The notes below the pieces were generated by a model, which saw only the letters and a program-made list of their open reading frames with translations, made no database searches and was not told the DNA's origin. From Halichoerus grypus (lineage: Eukaryota > Chordata > Mammalia > Carnivora > Phocidae), in assembly GCF_964656455.1 (NCBI RefSeq), contig NC_135717.1:14712775-14776774 (forward strand): 64,000 nt of DNA. The letters are read 5' to 3'. The position numbers were made by a program, and so were the translations under genes. Each line of letters starts with the position of its first letter. Positions within the stretch are counted from its first letter, which is position 1. This document shows, piece by piece, positions 13,060 to 25,062 of this stretch.

Positions 13060-13372
13060 ATGTAGCTGAAGAAGTACTTAGATGAAAATTTCTGATTAAA
13101 GACTTATAGAAGACCGAATATTGATGAGTTAACAGTGTAAGTTAGAAAAAGAACGGGGGTAAAAAAAAAAAAACAGTAGTAGTAGATTATTGAACAAGAA
13201 AAATATATAATGCAGAGGATTCATGAAGCTAAAACCTATGTCTTCAAAAAGACAAAAAATTGGCAAACCCCTGATGAAACTGATCAAGGAAAAACAACCA
13301 AATGCATAAATATATTAGGAATGAAAAGGGGGATTAATTATAGAAACAGCAGAGCTTTAGGTAAATTTTAGC
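13060..13372 (+). mobile_element. Old L1 ORF2 remnant next to the TYW1 exon
   Basis: Contains acccctgatgaaactgatca and ggaatgaaaagggggattaa, typical of L1 ORF2. It ends about 75 bp from the splice donor of the radical-SAM motif exon. Confidence 0.65.
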
Positions 13373-13445
13373 ACAATGCTGAACAGAAATGGATTATTAT
13401 AGACAGTTACATATTTGGTCACCACAGCCATTCATTTTTACTTAC

Positions 13446-13564
13446 CGCCAACAGAAGACACATTTATTTGCACAAGCCAAGCTTGGGGTAGTTTCCATGC
13501 AACGATGGCTTTCAATGCCATAGAATGTATGTTTATAGCAACCTCCTCTCCCTCGGAGCATCGA
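13446..13564 (-). CDS. TYW1: TYW1 internal exon with the radical-SAM CxxxCxxC motif
   Basis: Minus-strand exon of 119 nt between acceptor tttttactttcacag and donor gtaag (13445-13441). It encodes 39 residues plus two bases, beginning SMLRGRGGCYKH and ending ACANKCVFCW, with a split Arg codon at the end (cg|g). The three cysteines at exon residues 31, 35 and 38 form CxxxCxxC, the ligand set for the [4Fe-4S] cluster that cleaves S-adenosylmethionine. The order and spacing match TYW1, and all catalytic cysteines are intact, so this is a functional gene copy and not a retrocopy. Start phase 0 matches the end of the 53-nt exon. The following exon (His-His-Thr-Asn-Pro... in known TYW1) was not found in 1-13445, so it lies to the left of the window. 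Confidence 0.97.
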
Positions 13565-14160
13565 CTGTGAAAGTAAAAAAACAAATGATAATCTGAATAA
13601 AATCCTCAAGGCAAGGAAACAAAATACCAAGACATCATTTTTAAGAAAAAAATGTACATTTCAAACCATAAATACCCCTACTGGTATCTGCATGATACAG
13701 AAAATTAACACTATACTGTTTTGATGGTGCTTTGGGTTTTAATGGTGCTTTAAGTTTTCTAAAACCCAATGAAATAAACCTATGATTCATTAACTCTGAA
13801 AGCTCTATAGAGAAGACCACTGATGCTTTCATTTTCAAATCCATTCAACTGCCTCAAATAATACTAGTACAATAATATATAATACCAAGGGATAGGTAAG
13901 ATAGGCTCCAAGAAGAGGGGAGCAGCACTCATATGAAAGGGTATCTCTCTTTTGAATAAGGGAGGGTGGGTAAGGGAATGCATCCTGGAGCATATTCTAT
14001 GTCAACTGAAGGGCAGAACTTGAACACACTGAGAATGCTAAGGGGACAAGCAGCATGTATGTAAAAAACAGATTTTTCCCAGAAAGGACACTATTTAATA
14101 TGTGAGTGGTAAAACTACGGTGAGTGAGGTAAGAATGAATAATATGAAGAAACAGTGCAG

Positions 14161-14365
14161 GTGCGCCTGGGTGGCTCAGTCGTTAAGCGTCTGCCTTCGG
14201 CCCAGGTCATGATCCCAGGGTCCTGGGATCGAGCCCCGCATCGGGCTCCCTGCTCGGTGGGAAGCCTGCTTCTCCCTCTCCCACTCCCCCTGCTTGAGTT
14301 CCCTCTCTCGCTGTCTCTCTCTCTGTCCAATAAATAAATAAATAAAAAATCTTTAAAAAAAAAAA
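14161..14365 (+). mobile_element. SINEC, full length
   Basis: Near-consensus young subtype (ctcccactccccctgcttga). Perfect 14-bp TSD aagaaacagtgcag at 14147-14160 and 14366-14379. Confidence 0.97.
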
Positions 14366-14696
14366 AAGAAACAGTGCAGATCAACTTAGGGTTGGAATCA
14401 CAAGATATTATCAAGCTTTTTGAGGTCTCATCAGAAAGATCCATCTAGAAACTCTGCAAGACAGGCTTGATTTCATTAAGAGTGAAATCTGGGGGGAAGC
14501 TATGCAAATAAGGTCATGGTGACTTGGCTCATATTAATGGAGAAAAGGGGAAGGGTACTAAGGAGGTACACTCAAAGGCATTCCCACTGGAGGGACAAAA
14601 CAGAGTCATCCAAGATAACTGAGATGTTGACTCATCTCTGCTGCGACTGAAATATGATGGAATTAACAGGAACAAACAAGGAGACAAAAGGAGCCC

Positions 14697-14724
<28 letters not shown>
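14697..14724. repeat. (GT)n microsatellite, 14 units
   Basis: Uninterrupted GT dinucleotides, followed by a short degenerate tail aattgtgtgtaatatatat. Confidence 0.97.
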
Positions 14725-14727
<3 letters not shown>

Positions 14728-15311
14728 TGTGTGTAATATATATCAGTGTGCTAACATTATAAAGCACAATGAACGAAAATTACAAAAAAAATCTATCAGC
14801 TGATTACTCTGTCGGTTGATCACAAAGTCTTATTTTTTGCCCTGATAAAAAAGGTTCCCTTGTCCATCTCACCTGGTACTTGCATTAAGAAAAATAAGGA
14901 GGGAAGAAAAAATATTGTTCAAGGTAACTACAAATTCTCTTTCAAGTTCCCAATAAAATATCCAAAAGGCAAACAAAACATTCAAATCTTGCAAACAGCA
15001 CTGAAAACTAAAAATAAAAGCCCTCTAAATGTCAAAGTCACAGGGAACCTGCCACTAAATATCATGCCAATGGAGAAAAAAAGTTGAAGACCTGAACATT
15101 TCATTATTTACTGAAAAGGTAATAGACCTCAAGCACGCTGTATGTTGAATGTCCAAGAATGAATAAGACAGAGCTTCCAACCATGATCTAGTATGAGGAA
15201 ACGGCAAGTAAACAGGCAAAATATGCAATACTATTATGATAGAGTATTTGAATCAATCAAGATTCTTTTGTAAGCAACAGAAACTGACTCTGGTTAAAAA
15301 GAAAAGGGATT

Positions 15312-15509
15312 GGGCGCCTGGGTGGCTCAGTTGGTTAAGCGACTGCCTTCGGCTCAGGTCATGATCCTGGAGTCCTGGGATCGAGTCCCGCATCGGGCTC
15401 CCTGCTCAGCAGGGAGTCTGCTTCTCCCTCTGACCCTCCTCCCTCTCATGCTGTCTCTCGTTCTCTCTCTCTCAAATAAATAAATAAAATCTTTAAAAAA
15501 AAAAAAAAA
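15312..15509 (+). mobile_element. SINEC, full length
   Basis: Subtype with cagcagggagtctgcttctc and tctgaccctcc. It is flanked by agaaaagggatt and agaaaagagatt, a TSD with one change. Confidence 0.95.
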
Positions 15510-17255
15510 AAAGAAAAGAGATTTATTGAAAGGACCCCGCAGCTCATAGAATCTTTAGAAAGGCAGGAATGAAGGCCGACTGGCAGCAGGACCAGCCCTC
15601 AATCCTTCAGAAACCTTCTACTGTAGACGCCACCACTCTCTGGATACCATCACCAGCACCACCCCTGAGAAGCAGATGCTGCTGCCATGAGCCCAACAAT
15701 GAGGTCTCCGTGTCCCAGGTCCCTTCCATCACTCACTCCATACTCAAAGTCTCAGGCAAAGGCAATGACCATCCTAAATGACTGTTATACCCACGCTGCC
15801 AAGAGGCGATACCAGGAAACAGTATCTCTCCTCCTTGGCTCCTGTAGCAGGCAGCGGGCCCTTGTGCTAAACAAAGCTAATTTAACAGGGAATTCCCCAA
15901 ACATGAAAAGGCCCAGATGCTGGGCAAGCAGAGAAAAGCCAAATGTCCATCATGGTGTTACTGGAGCCCGTGAGATAGATGACTGAGCCAGCCGGCCTTG
16001 CAGGAGCAGTGACAACTTCCCAGAGGGGTGCTGTCCAAACTGAATACTGAAGGGCTACAAGGATAAAGGGACAGAGGCATGTGAGAAGAGGGATGACACA
16101 TTTCTCTTTTTAAAACTATTTTTTTCTAAAAGTTTTATAGTTTTATTTTAGTTTAGCTCATGATGATCCATTTTCAGTTAATTTTTATGTAAGACGTGAA
16201 GTTTAAAAAAAACTTTTGAGTGTGTTTGTGCGTGTGAATGTACTTTTGGTGTGTGTGGTGTGGTGGTAGTGGTGGTTTTCTGGATGTCTAATTGCCCCAG
16301 CACCATTTGTTGGAAAGGTTATCCTTCCTCCAAGGAATCGCTTTTGCACCTTTGTAAAAAATCAGTTAGGCATGTTTGTGGGTTATATTTCTGGGATCTC
16401 TATTCTGTTCTATCGGGCTATGGGTCTGATCCATCTCTCCACCAGTACCACACTGTCTTGATTACTATAGCATTAGAGTAAGCTCTTATATCAGGGTATG
16501 TAATTTATTCTTCTTCCTCAACACTGTTTAAGCTATTTTAGGGCTAGGACCATTCCTTATAAATTTTAGAATAAGTTTGTCTATTTCTACAGAAACCTTA
16601 CTGGGATTTTAGTAGGAATTGCATTAAACGTACAGATCAATTAGGGGAAAACTGACAATTTACCATATTGTGTCTTCTATTCCATTAACATTTACTTAGA
16701 TTTACAATTAGATTTTCACTTACATTTACACTCATTTAGCTTTTCATTGATTTCTGATTTGCTATCTTTCCTCATTTCTAATGTAAGCATTTATTGCTGT
16801 AAATTTCCCTCTGAGCACTGCTTAAGCTACATCCCACGTATAGTTTATTTTTATTGTCATTCAGTGGAATGTATTTTTTCTTTCCTTTGGGACTTCCTCT
16901 GTGACCCAGGGCTTATTCAGAAATGCGTTGTTTAATTTCCAAATAGTTAAGAGATTTTCCTTTTGTTTCTATTATTTATTTCTAGCTTGATTCCATTATG
17001 GTCAGAGAACAACATTATGATTTCAATTCCTGTAAACCCACTGAGATTTGTTCAGTGGCCGAGGACATGGTCTGTCTTGGTCAATGTTCCACAGGCACTC
17101 GAAAACAAATGTATTCTGCTGTTGCTGGGTAATATGTTCTATATCTGTCAATCAGACCCTATTAGTTAATTGTGTTGCTCAGATTTTCTATATCCTTGTG
17201 ATTTTCCATCAAGTAGTTCTAACAGATGCTGAAAGGGGTTTCAAAGTCCCCAACT

Positions 17256-17437
17256 ATAGGGGTGCCTGGGTGCCTCAGTCGGGTAAGCGTCTGACTCTTG
17301 GTTCCGGCTCAGGTCATGATCTCAGGGTCATGAGATCGAGCCCCATGTCAGGCTCTGCACTCAGCAGGGACTCTGCTTGAGATTCTCTTCTCTCCCTCTG
17401 CCACTCCCTCACTCACACCTGAGCTCTTAAAAAAAAA
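17256..17437 (+). mobile_element. SINEC, older subtype
   Basis: Carries gtctgactcttggttccggc and gatctcagggtcatgagatc. Near-perfect TSD aaagtccccaact at 17243-17255 and 17438-17449. The 3' C/T-rich region is shortened. Confidence 0.95.
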
Positions 17438-17697
17438 AAGTCCCCAACTGTAACTGTGACTTTTTATTTTTTAAGATTTTTCCATTCAACTATGTCAGTT
17501 TTGAGCCTCCAATGTTTGTTGTATACACATTTAGTGTGGATTATCCTTTTATTATTATGAAATGTCATTCTCTGTCTCTAGTATGTTTCCTCGCTCTGAG
17601 GTCTACTTAATCTGATATTGATATAGGCAATCCTGCTCTTTGGGTTATTGTCATGGTATGTATCTTTCTATCATTTTACTCAACCTACCCATGTCAC

Positions 17698-17725
17698 TCT
17701 CAAATAAATAAATAACATCTTTAGA
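17698..17725 (+). mobile_element. Orphan SINEC tail
   Basis: ctcaaataaataaataacat-type text matches only the last ~28 bases of a SINEC. No body and no clear TSD, and it sits within antisense L1 sequence. Confidence 0.5.
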
Positions 17726-20368
17726 ATATTTACATTTGAAGCAATCACTAATACATTAGTCCTCAGGTCTGCTATTTTATTATTTGTTTCCTCTCATTCT
17801 CATACCCATTACTCTTTTCTTGATTTCCTGCAGGTTACTTAAACATTTTTAGTATTCCATCTTAATTTACCTTGTGGTGCTTTTTTTTTCCTTTTAGGGT
17901 ATCCCTTTGTAAACATCTGTCATAGTTTTGGTAGCTCTTTGTATAGTTTTTGTAGTAGCTATTCTAAGTCTTACATATATACAGGACTTATGTATATACT
18001 GTACACATATGTACACTTACATATATACATGACTCTCAGAGTCTGCTGTATTAACAATTTACACCTCAAGTGAAGCATGGAAACATCACTTCCATTCCCT
18101 TTAACTTTTCCTCTTTTAAATTAAATATCATTGCTCTGAGTATTACATGGTATTTTAATTTTTGTCTCAATCATCAAATATGATTTCTAAGAATCATGAG
18201 GAAAATGATCATCTCCTTGCACATACCCATGTTTCTGATCTTTCCATCATTCTTCCTGACTTTCTTGTGTTCCAATAATCTTTCTTTTATCATTTCATTA
18301 GAAGAACTTCCTTTAGCCAATTTTTAAGGGCAGATCAGCGAACAACAAACTCTTTGCTCTCTTTCATGTATGTCTTTATTTAATCTTCATTCAGGAAGGA
18401 CAGTTTTGCCAGATACCGAAGTAATGGTCATCAGGTATTTTCTTTCAACATTTGAAAAATGTGTACCACTTCTCTCTGGCCTCCAGGATTTCAGATGAGA
18501 AATCTGATGTCAAATTAATGTTAATACATCATTTTTCTCTACCATCTTTCAAGATACTTTCTTTTTTACTTTTCAGATTGTTATTTCTAAGGTATCATGA
18601 TGTGGATTTCTTTGGTTTTATCCCGTTTGGGGTTTGCTCTGTTGTTCAGACCTGGTAAATTCTATCCAGCTATCCTGTCTACAGATCATACGACTGATGT
18701 GGTAGGCCCCTGATTCTATCCTCTGTCATTTCCACTCTACTACTGAGCCCATTCGGTTGAGTTTTTTTATTTCCGTTACTGTATTCTTCAATTTTATAAT
18801 TCCCTCTTGGTTCTTTTTATAACTTCCATTTCTTTGCTGAGATTTTTTATTTCTTCATTTGTTTCGAGAGAAACTGTAACTGATTGCTGAAGCATTTTTA
18901 TGACAGTTGCTTTAAAATCCTTGTCAGATTATTCCATCATCTGATTCACCGGTGTTGGTATCAGTTCATTATCTTTTCCTGTTCAAGTTGTGATTTTCTT
19001 GGTTCTTGGCATGACAGGTGATTTTTATTGCATCCTAGACATTCCATCTACTATGTGAGGGGACTCTAGATCCTATTTAATTCTCCTATTCTAGCAGGCA
19101 GTCACTTTGCTTAGGTTGAGCATGCAGGTCCGGGACCACTTTTGTGTGCTGTGGTTCCAATGGCAGTTTAGTTTTCAGAACTTTGCAGTGTAATTTTGCT
19201 TGGGATCCCACTGGTCTCTGCTGTTACCCTCTGAGAAAGTCAAGGGGTTTCTCTAGGATGACTCCCTGGGGATCTCTCAACGGAGGAGAGTGTCATGCCA
19301 GCTGGCTTCCCAGGGTAGGCTGCTTGTGTAGCAAAGTGCCTCTGGCCGACTGCCCCTGACAGCCCCAGTAACTGAGTGGGACAGGGGAGTCTCGGGCCAC
19401 AGGGGCAAAGAGGCTTCCCCAGCTGGACCGCTTCCCCACTGATCCCTCTTGCCAGTGCCACTCAGCCACCGTGGTATCTCTCAGCTGGGAAGGGAAGACT
19501 CAGGCCCAGCAGGGATGGAGAGCATTTCACAGGTCAGGTCACCTCCTGGAAAAGGAGATGATGGGAAGGGATCTCTCTCTTTCCACTTTCATCGGGCCAC
19601 CCTGGTATCTCCTGACAGGAGAGGGGAATTTCAGGTGCAGAGACCACTTGTCCTAGCTGATTACTGTCAGTGGGGCTCCCAACCGGTCCCCTTGGCAGTG
19701 GTACTGGGCTTGCCTGATCCTGTTGAAGGGACTCTCACTCCATACTGGGAATGAATGAGCCTCCTTAGGTGGTTTTCTGTTGCTACATTAAGGATTAGCA
19801 AACATGTCACCCAGATGTTGCCTTCTTCTTTAGGCGGGGAGATGTAAAACATCCTATTGCCCTATCTTTCCTCCACTCCTAGGGTCCCAAACCAGTTAGC
19901 CTTCCTCTTACTACCTTTCAAAGTTCTCATTTGGTGCTTCTCGTGTTTTCCAGGGTTCAGAGTTGTGCATAGTAGGAAGGAACAGGGAAAAAGGGGTTTA
20001 TGCCCCCCCCTTGTCCAGACCACAAATCCTCAGACAACACATTTTGAAAGGAAGTGCTCTCACATTTGAAAATTAGTAAATAATCAGGGTGAAAAAGGGA
20101 AAGACCTGAGAGTAATACACACTTAGAATTAAATCTATGTTATAAATCTAGGGGGAAAAAATTACAGATAGCCTCAGACTCATGAATGTATGAATTCTTG
20201 GCTTCAAGGCAAATGAGAGTCCGAGAAAATACAACTGCAGCCCATCAGAGCCACACTGAATGAATGCAAGACACCATCACCAGGCAGGCTCTATGCACAT
20301 CAATTTGGGGGTGGGGGTGCAGGGGGGAGGAATGGAGATGGGTTGTTGGGAGACAGATCTCCATGGGT

Positions 20369-20390
20369 CTCTCTCTCTCTCTCTCTCTCT
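20369..20390. repeat. (CT)n microsatellite
   Basis: Eleven CT units following a G-rich stretch (20305-20330). Confidence 0.9.
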
Positions 20391-20449
20391 GAATGTCATA
20401 CAAGCAACACTGACTGCCTTTATTCTAGACTACCTTTTCAAAAAGGTTT

Positions 20450-20790
20450 GTATAGTAAATAGCCTTAGAAGATATAGTGTCTCTCTCTCTGGAGCAAACG
20501 ATACGTATGTTTACTGTCCAGTATAATAAGGAGATGTCCCTCTAGGACAAAGGTCAGGCAGGATTACTATCAACTATAACAGCTCATTGCCCTAAACTTG
20601 GGGTTCCCCTCCTACAACATATATGCAGATGTTACCTGGCCCCTCTAGAGCTGCTCCACGGGCGCTGGGGGCTCAGGAACCACAGTAAATAATGATATTC
20701 TGGCTACAGCTATTATTATAATAAACTGTCCGTGCCTTCTGCCAGCATCCATGACACCGTGGCCAGCTAACCTGCTATATGCAAGTGGGT
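20450..20790 (+). repeat. LTR-like dispersed repeat, copy 1
   Basis: Shares an ordered series of blocks with 38860-39240: agccttrgaaga, tgtccag(t/c)ataataa, cttggggttcc, and near the end gccagcatccatgacaccgtggcc against gccaacatctacgaaactctgcc. Old and diverged; family not identified. Confidence 0.5.
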
Positions 20791-20844
20791 AAAATTTCAG
20801 ACTCCAATTTTTGACAGAGGATGGAGAATTCAATGCAGAGGTCA

Positions 20845-21054
20845 ATGAACTACATCCTATGGGACAAAATCAGTCTGCTGCCTGTTTCTGCAAGTAAAGT
20901 TAGCTGGAATACTGTCACCCACATTTGTTTACTTATTGTCCACGGCTGCCTTTGTGCTACGGCAGAGCTGAGAAGCTGCAATATAGCTCATATGACCCAC
21001 AAATGTTAAAAAGTCGCTATCTGGCCCTTTAAGAAAAAGTCTACTGACCCCTGA
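20845..21054 (+). mobile_element. Non-autonomous hAT DNA transposon (MER type)
   Basis: Follows the well-known element with ...aactacrgcctrygggccaaa, ctgcctgtttctgcaagtaa, cacggctgcctttgtgctac, tatctggccctttaagaaaa and terminal ctgacccctg. Diverged, no coding capacity. Confidence 0.8.
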
Positions 21055-21485
21055 CTTAGATATTTCTTTCCTACTCTAGAGCAAAATAAATTCCAACTGA
21101 TTAAACTGTTTAAAAAGTACAAATAGGAGATGAATTCGGGGAAGATGGAGGAGGAGGACCCAACAGGAATCAGTCTCCCCACCTGGACAGGTGCACCGGC
21201 ATAATCTAACATAACTATTCTGAAACTCAAGTTGGCTGAAGGGTTGCAACTTCCAGGAAAAGGCTTGAACGGTCAATTTCAGCTCTTAGCATAGGAGGAG
21301 CTACCCACCCCCAGCCATGTGGCAGACAGCTATGCATGTGTTCCTGGGACAGCTTGCACACCGTTTGTGGTAGCTAGGGTGGGCAAAAAGGATCCTATCC
21401 TGCAAAATACTGGGGACCTATGCTCTGACTGCTAATTGCAGCTTCTGATCAGAGAGGTACAAAGAGGCATACAGCCAATGCTGTT

Positions 21486-21538
21486 GAACCACCACCACCA
21501 CCACCACACACACACACACACACACGGTTTCTGCAAGG

Positions 21539-21578
<40 letters not shown>

Positions 21579-21626
21579 TTTCTGCAAGGCCACACACACA
21601 CACACACACACGGTTTCTGCAAGGCC
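21486..21626. repeat. Compound tandem repeat: (ACC)n, then three (AC)n plus 15-bp spacer units
   Basis: (ACC)n at about 21488-21507 is followed by three successive (CA)n runs, each capped by the identical 15-mer ggtttctgcaaggcc (21526-21540, 21577-21591, 21612-21626). The CA runs differ in length. Confidence 0.93.
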
Positions 21627-21908
21627 TTACCCCTCCAGCTGAAGTGACTTCCAGGAGATTGAAAGGGCCTCTACTTATTTTTATCCCCCTTCACTTTACA
21701 CTGTCACCCTTTCAGGAACCAGACATTAAAGACTAGGATATTCAAATGCAATGGAAGATTCGGGGAAAAACAGAAAGTTACTACGCGTGCCCAGGGAAAG
21801 GCTCAGAAAAGACATAAGACATTAAGTTTACCCCTCAGCCTGATCCTTACAGAGAGAGCCTACAAAACTCAATAAAACAAAAACAACAACAAAAAAACAG
21901 CAAACCCT

Positions 21909-22475
21909 GTGGAAGGGGAAGAATCTAATTTCCAGAGCTACCACATAACTAGATTCAAATACCACAAGGCCTACAAAGACACAGGAAAGTATGTCCCATT
22001 CAAAGGGAAAAAAATAATTCCACAGAACCTGTTCCTGAAAAATACTTTATGGCAGATATATCTAACAGACCTTAAAAACATGGTCCTAAAGATGCTCAAA
22101 GAACTAAAGGGAGATGTGGAGAAAATCAACAAAACAACATGTGAACAACATGGAAATATCAATAAAGAGCTAAGAAGCCTAAAAAGAAACCAAAAAGAAA
22201 TTCTAGAGCTGAAAAGTATAATAATGGAAATGAAAAATTCACTAGAGGGATTCAAGGGCAGATTTGAGCAGGCAGAAGAATCAGTGAACCTGAAGATAAG
22301 ACGGTGGAACTTAACAAGGCTGAGGAGCAGAAAAAAAAATGAAGAAAAGCAAAGAGAGCTCAAGGGACCTGTGGGACACATCAAGCAGAAAAACATGCAC
22401 ATTGTGAATGTCCCACAAGAAAGGACAGAGAAAATATATGAAGGTAAACAATACCTGGAAATTTCCCAAAATTAA
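21909..22475 (+). pseudogene. L1 ORF1 remnant (188 codons open)
   Basis: Open frame starting MEGEESNFQ. Residues ~55-140 are a charged, leucine-spaced coiled coil (LKNMVLKMLKELKGDVEK, MKNSLEGFKGRFEQAEESV) typical of the L1 ORF1 trimerisation region. The frame ends before the RNA-binding C-terminal domain, whose text continues out of frame to about 23100. L1 ORF1 proteins are usually about 340 residues, so this is a truncated relic. Confidence 0.8.
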
Positions 22476-22655
22476 TGAAAGACATGAATGTAAACATCGA
22501 AGAAGCTCAACAAACTCCAAGTAAGATGAACTGAAAGAGACCCGCACCAAGACACATTATACTCAGACTTTCAAAAGACAAAGAATAAACCTTGAAAGTG
22601 GCAAGAAAAAGGTAAATCATCACATACAAGGGATCATTCATAAAATTATGGGCAG

Positions 22656-22869
22656 GGCGCCTGGGTGGCTCAGTTGGTTAAGCGACTGCCTTCGGCTCAG
22701 GTCATGATCCTGGAGTCCCTGGATCGAGTCCCGCATCGGGCTCCCTGCTCGGCAGGGAGTCTGCTTCTCCCTCTGACCCTCCCCCCTCTCATGTGTTTGC
22801 TCTCTCTCATTCTCTCTCTCTCAAATAAATAAATAAAAAATCTTTAAAAAAATAAAATAAAATAAAATA
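22656..22869 (+). mobile_element. SINEC in L1 ORF1/inter-ORF region
   Basis: Full-length, subtype with ggcagggagtctgcttctcc. Perfect 14-bp TSD aaaattatgggcag at 22642-22655 and 22870-22883. The tail is extended by AAATA units. Confidence 0.97.
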
Positions 22870-24101
22870 AAATTATGGGCAGATTTCTCATCTGAAACTT
22901 TGGAGGTCAGAAGGCAGTGAGCCAAGATATTCAAAGTGCTAAGAGAAAAAAACTGCTAACCAAGAATCCCATATCTGGCAAAACTATCCTTCAGAACTGA
23001 GGGAAAAGTCAAGACATTCCCAGATAAACAAAAGCTGAGGCAATTCATAACCACTAGACCTGGTCTGCAAGAGATGCTCGAGGGATTCCTGCAGGGTGAA
23101 ATGAAAGGACACTATGTAGTACCTCCCAGCCATATGGAGAAGATCTCAATAAAGGTAAATACGGGGGCAATTATGAAAACTAGTGTTATTGTGACAATGG
23201 TTTGTAACCTTTGTTTTCTACATGATTTAAGAGACTAATACATTTAAAGAAAAAAATTATTAGTGTAAAACTAGTATTATTGCAACTTTGGTTTGTAATT
23301 CCAAATCCTGTTCCCTACATAATTTAGGAGATAACTGCATTTAAAAGAATTACTAGATTATGTTTCTGTGCTCACAATGTATTAAGATATAGTTCTGTGC
23401 CATCAATTAACTGAAAGGGGTAGGGACAAAGCTGTAAAGGTGGTTTTTGCATGTTATTGAAGTTAAGCTGCAGTAACTTTAAATTAAACTGTTACATCTT
23501 TACGATGTTAAATGTAATCCCCACGGTAACCACAAAAAAAACAGCTATACAATACACGCAAAAGGAAATTAAGAAGGAATTTAAACATTTTACTATAAAA
23601 ATCAACTAAAAAAGACAAAAACATAGGAAATGAGGGACAAAAAAAGCAATAGGGCATATTGGAAAAAAAAGTACAATGACAGAAATAAGCCCCTCCTTAC
23701 CAGTAATTACTTTAAATTGAAATGGATTAAACTCTTTAATCAAAAGACCGACCTTGTTAGATGGATAAAAAAGACATGATCCAACTCTACGCTGTCTACA
23801 AGAAACTCACTTTATATCCAAAGACACACACAGGTTGAAAGTTAAAGGATGGAAAGATATTCCATGCAAATAGTAATCAAAAGAGAGCAGGAATGGCTAT
23901 ACTATCGGCAGACAAAATAGATTTTAAATCAAAAAAGGTTACAAGGACAAAGACATTATACATTAATAAAAGGTTCAAAATAGCAAGAATATACAACAGT
24001 TAAACATTTACACACCAGATGACATATCTTCAAAATACATGAAGCAGATATGGACAGAACTGGAAGGCAGAAATAGCCCTACAATACAGTTGGAGACTTT
24101 A

Positions 24102-24305
24102 TTTATTTATTTATTTTTTTTTTTTTTAAAGATTTTATTTATTTATTTGAGAGAGAGAATGAGACAGAGAGAGCATGAGAGGGTCAGAGGAAGAAGCAGA
24201 CTCCCTGCTGAGCAGGGAGCCCGATGTGGGACTCGATCCCGGGACTCCAGGATCATGACCTGAGCCGAAGGCAGTCGCTTAACCAACTGAGCCACCCAGG
24301 CGCCC
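24102..24305 (-). mobile_element. SINEC, antisense, in L1 ORF2
   Basis: T-rich tail followed by the reverse-complement body ending ccacccaggcgcc. Perfect 15-bp TSD cagttggagacttta at 24087-24101 and 24306-24320. Confidence 0.97.
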
Positions 24306-24591
24306 CAGTTGGAGACTTTAATACCCCACTCACAATGGAAAGAACAACCAGGGAGAAGACAAGGAAGGAAAGAGAGGACTTTACACAACAGACCAACTAG
24401 ATCTAAAAGACATATGTAGAACACTCCACCCAACAGCAATAGCATACACAATCTTCTCAAATGCACACAGGACATTTCTAGGATAGACCACAAATTAGGC
24501 CAAAAATTAAGTCTAATGGATTTTAAGAGCTAGAGATCATACAAAGTATGTTCTCTGACCACAATGGGATGAAGTTAGAAATCAGAACATA

Positions 24592-24798
24592 GGGCGCCTG
24601 GGTGGCTCAGTCGTTAAGCGTCTGCCTTCGGCTCAGGTCATGATCCCGGGGTCCTGGGATCGAGGCCCCAATCGGGCTCCCTGCTCCGCGGGAAGCCTGC
24701 TTCTCCCTCTCCCACTCCCCTGGCTTGTGTTCCCTCTCTCGCTATCTCTCTCTCTGTCAAATAAATAAATTAAAAAAATCTTTAAAAAAAAAAAAAAA
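24592..24798 (+). mobile_element. SINEC in L1 ORF2
   Basis: Young subtype (ctccgcgggaagcctgcttc). TSD atcagaacata at 24581-24591 and 24799-24809. Confidence 0.97.
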
Positions 24799-25010
24799 AT
24801 CAGAACATAAAGAAAATTGGAAAGTTCCCAAAATTGTGGAAATTAAATCACACACCTTTAAACTATCAATGCATCAAAAAAGAAATCGCAAGAGAAATTA
24901 GAAAATACTCAGATATGGATGAAAATGAGAAAACACAAACATACCAAAATTTATGGGATGCATCAAAAGCAGTGCTAAGGAGGAGATTTATAGCTACAAA
25001 TGCTTATATA

Positions 25011-25062
25011 AGGAAGGAAGGAAGGAAGGAAGGAAGGGAGGGAGGAAGGAAAGAAGGAAGGA
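25011..25062. repeat. (GGAA)n purine microsatellite
   Basis: GGAA/AGGA units with a few GGGA and AAGA interruptions, inside L1 ORF2 remnant sequence. Confidence 0.95.

Larger units (their letters stand above)
1..13445 (-). other. TYW1: TYW1 intron downstream of the radical-SAM motif exon (partial)
   Basis: Intronic DNA running off the left edge; no coding sequence was recognised. Most of it is transposon-derived (listed separately). Stretches where I see no nameable element are about 645-970, 1960-2430, 2990-3215, 3985-4465, 9630-10265 and 11010-11640. The last holds AT-rich sequence with weak resemblance to old L1 3' ends. Confidence 0.85.
16105..20060 (-). mobile_element. Antisense L1, 5' half: 5' UTR, ORF1 and ORF2 start
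   Basis: Read on the minus strand from right to left. GC-rich 5'-UTR-like sequence occupies about 19000-20060, ORF1 coiled-coil text about 18450-18960, the inter-ORF region about 17740-18450, and ORF2 endonuclease and early RT 17650 down to 16110. The 3' half is absent. No frame is intact. A SINEC (17256-17437) and an orphan SINE tail (17698-17725) lie inside it. Confidence 0.78.

Noticed and set aside
1..13445. Search for the following TYW1 exon (starting HHTNPVGTEWRW in known proteins)
   Set aside because: Not found in any minus-strand frame; it probably lies left of the window.
19144..19754. Several overlapping GC-rich frames on both strands
   Set aside because: They fall in the 5'-UTR-like part of the antisense L1; overlapping frames on both strands reflect GC content.
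21436..21642. Frame encoding His/Thr-rich repeats
   Set aside because: It is a translation of the (ACC)n/(AC)n microsatellite.
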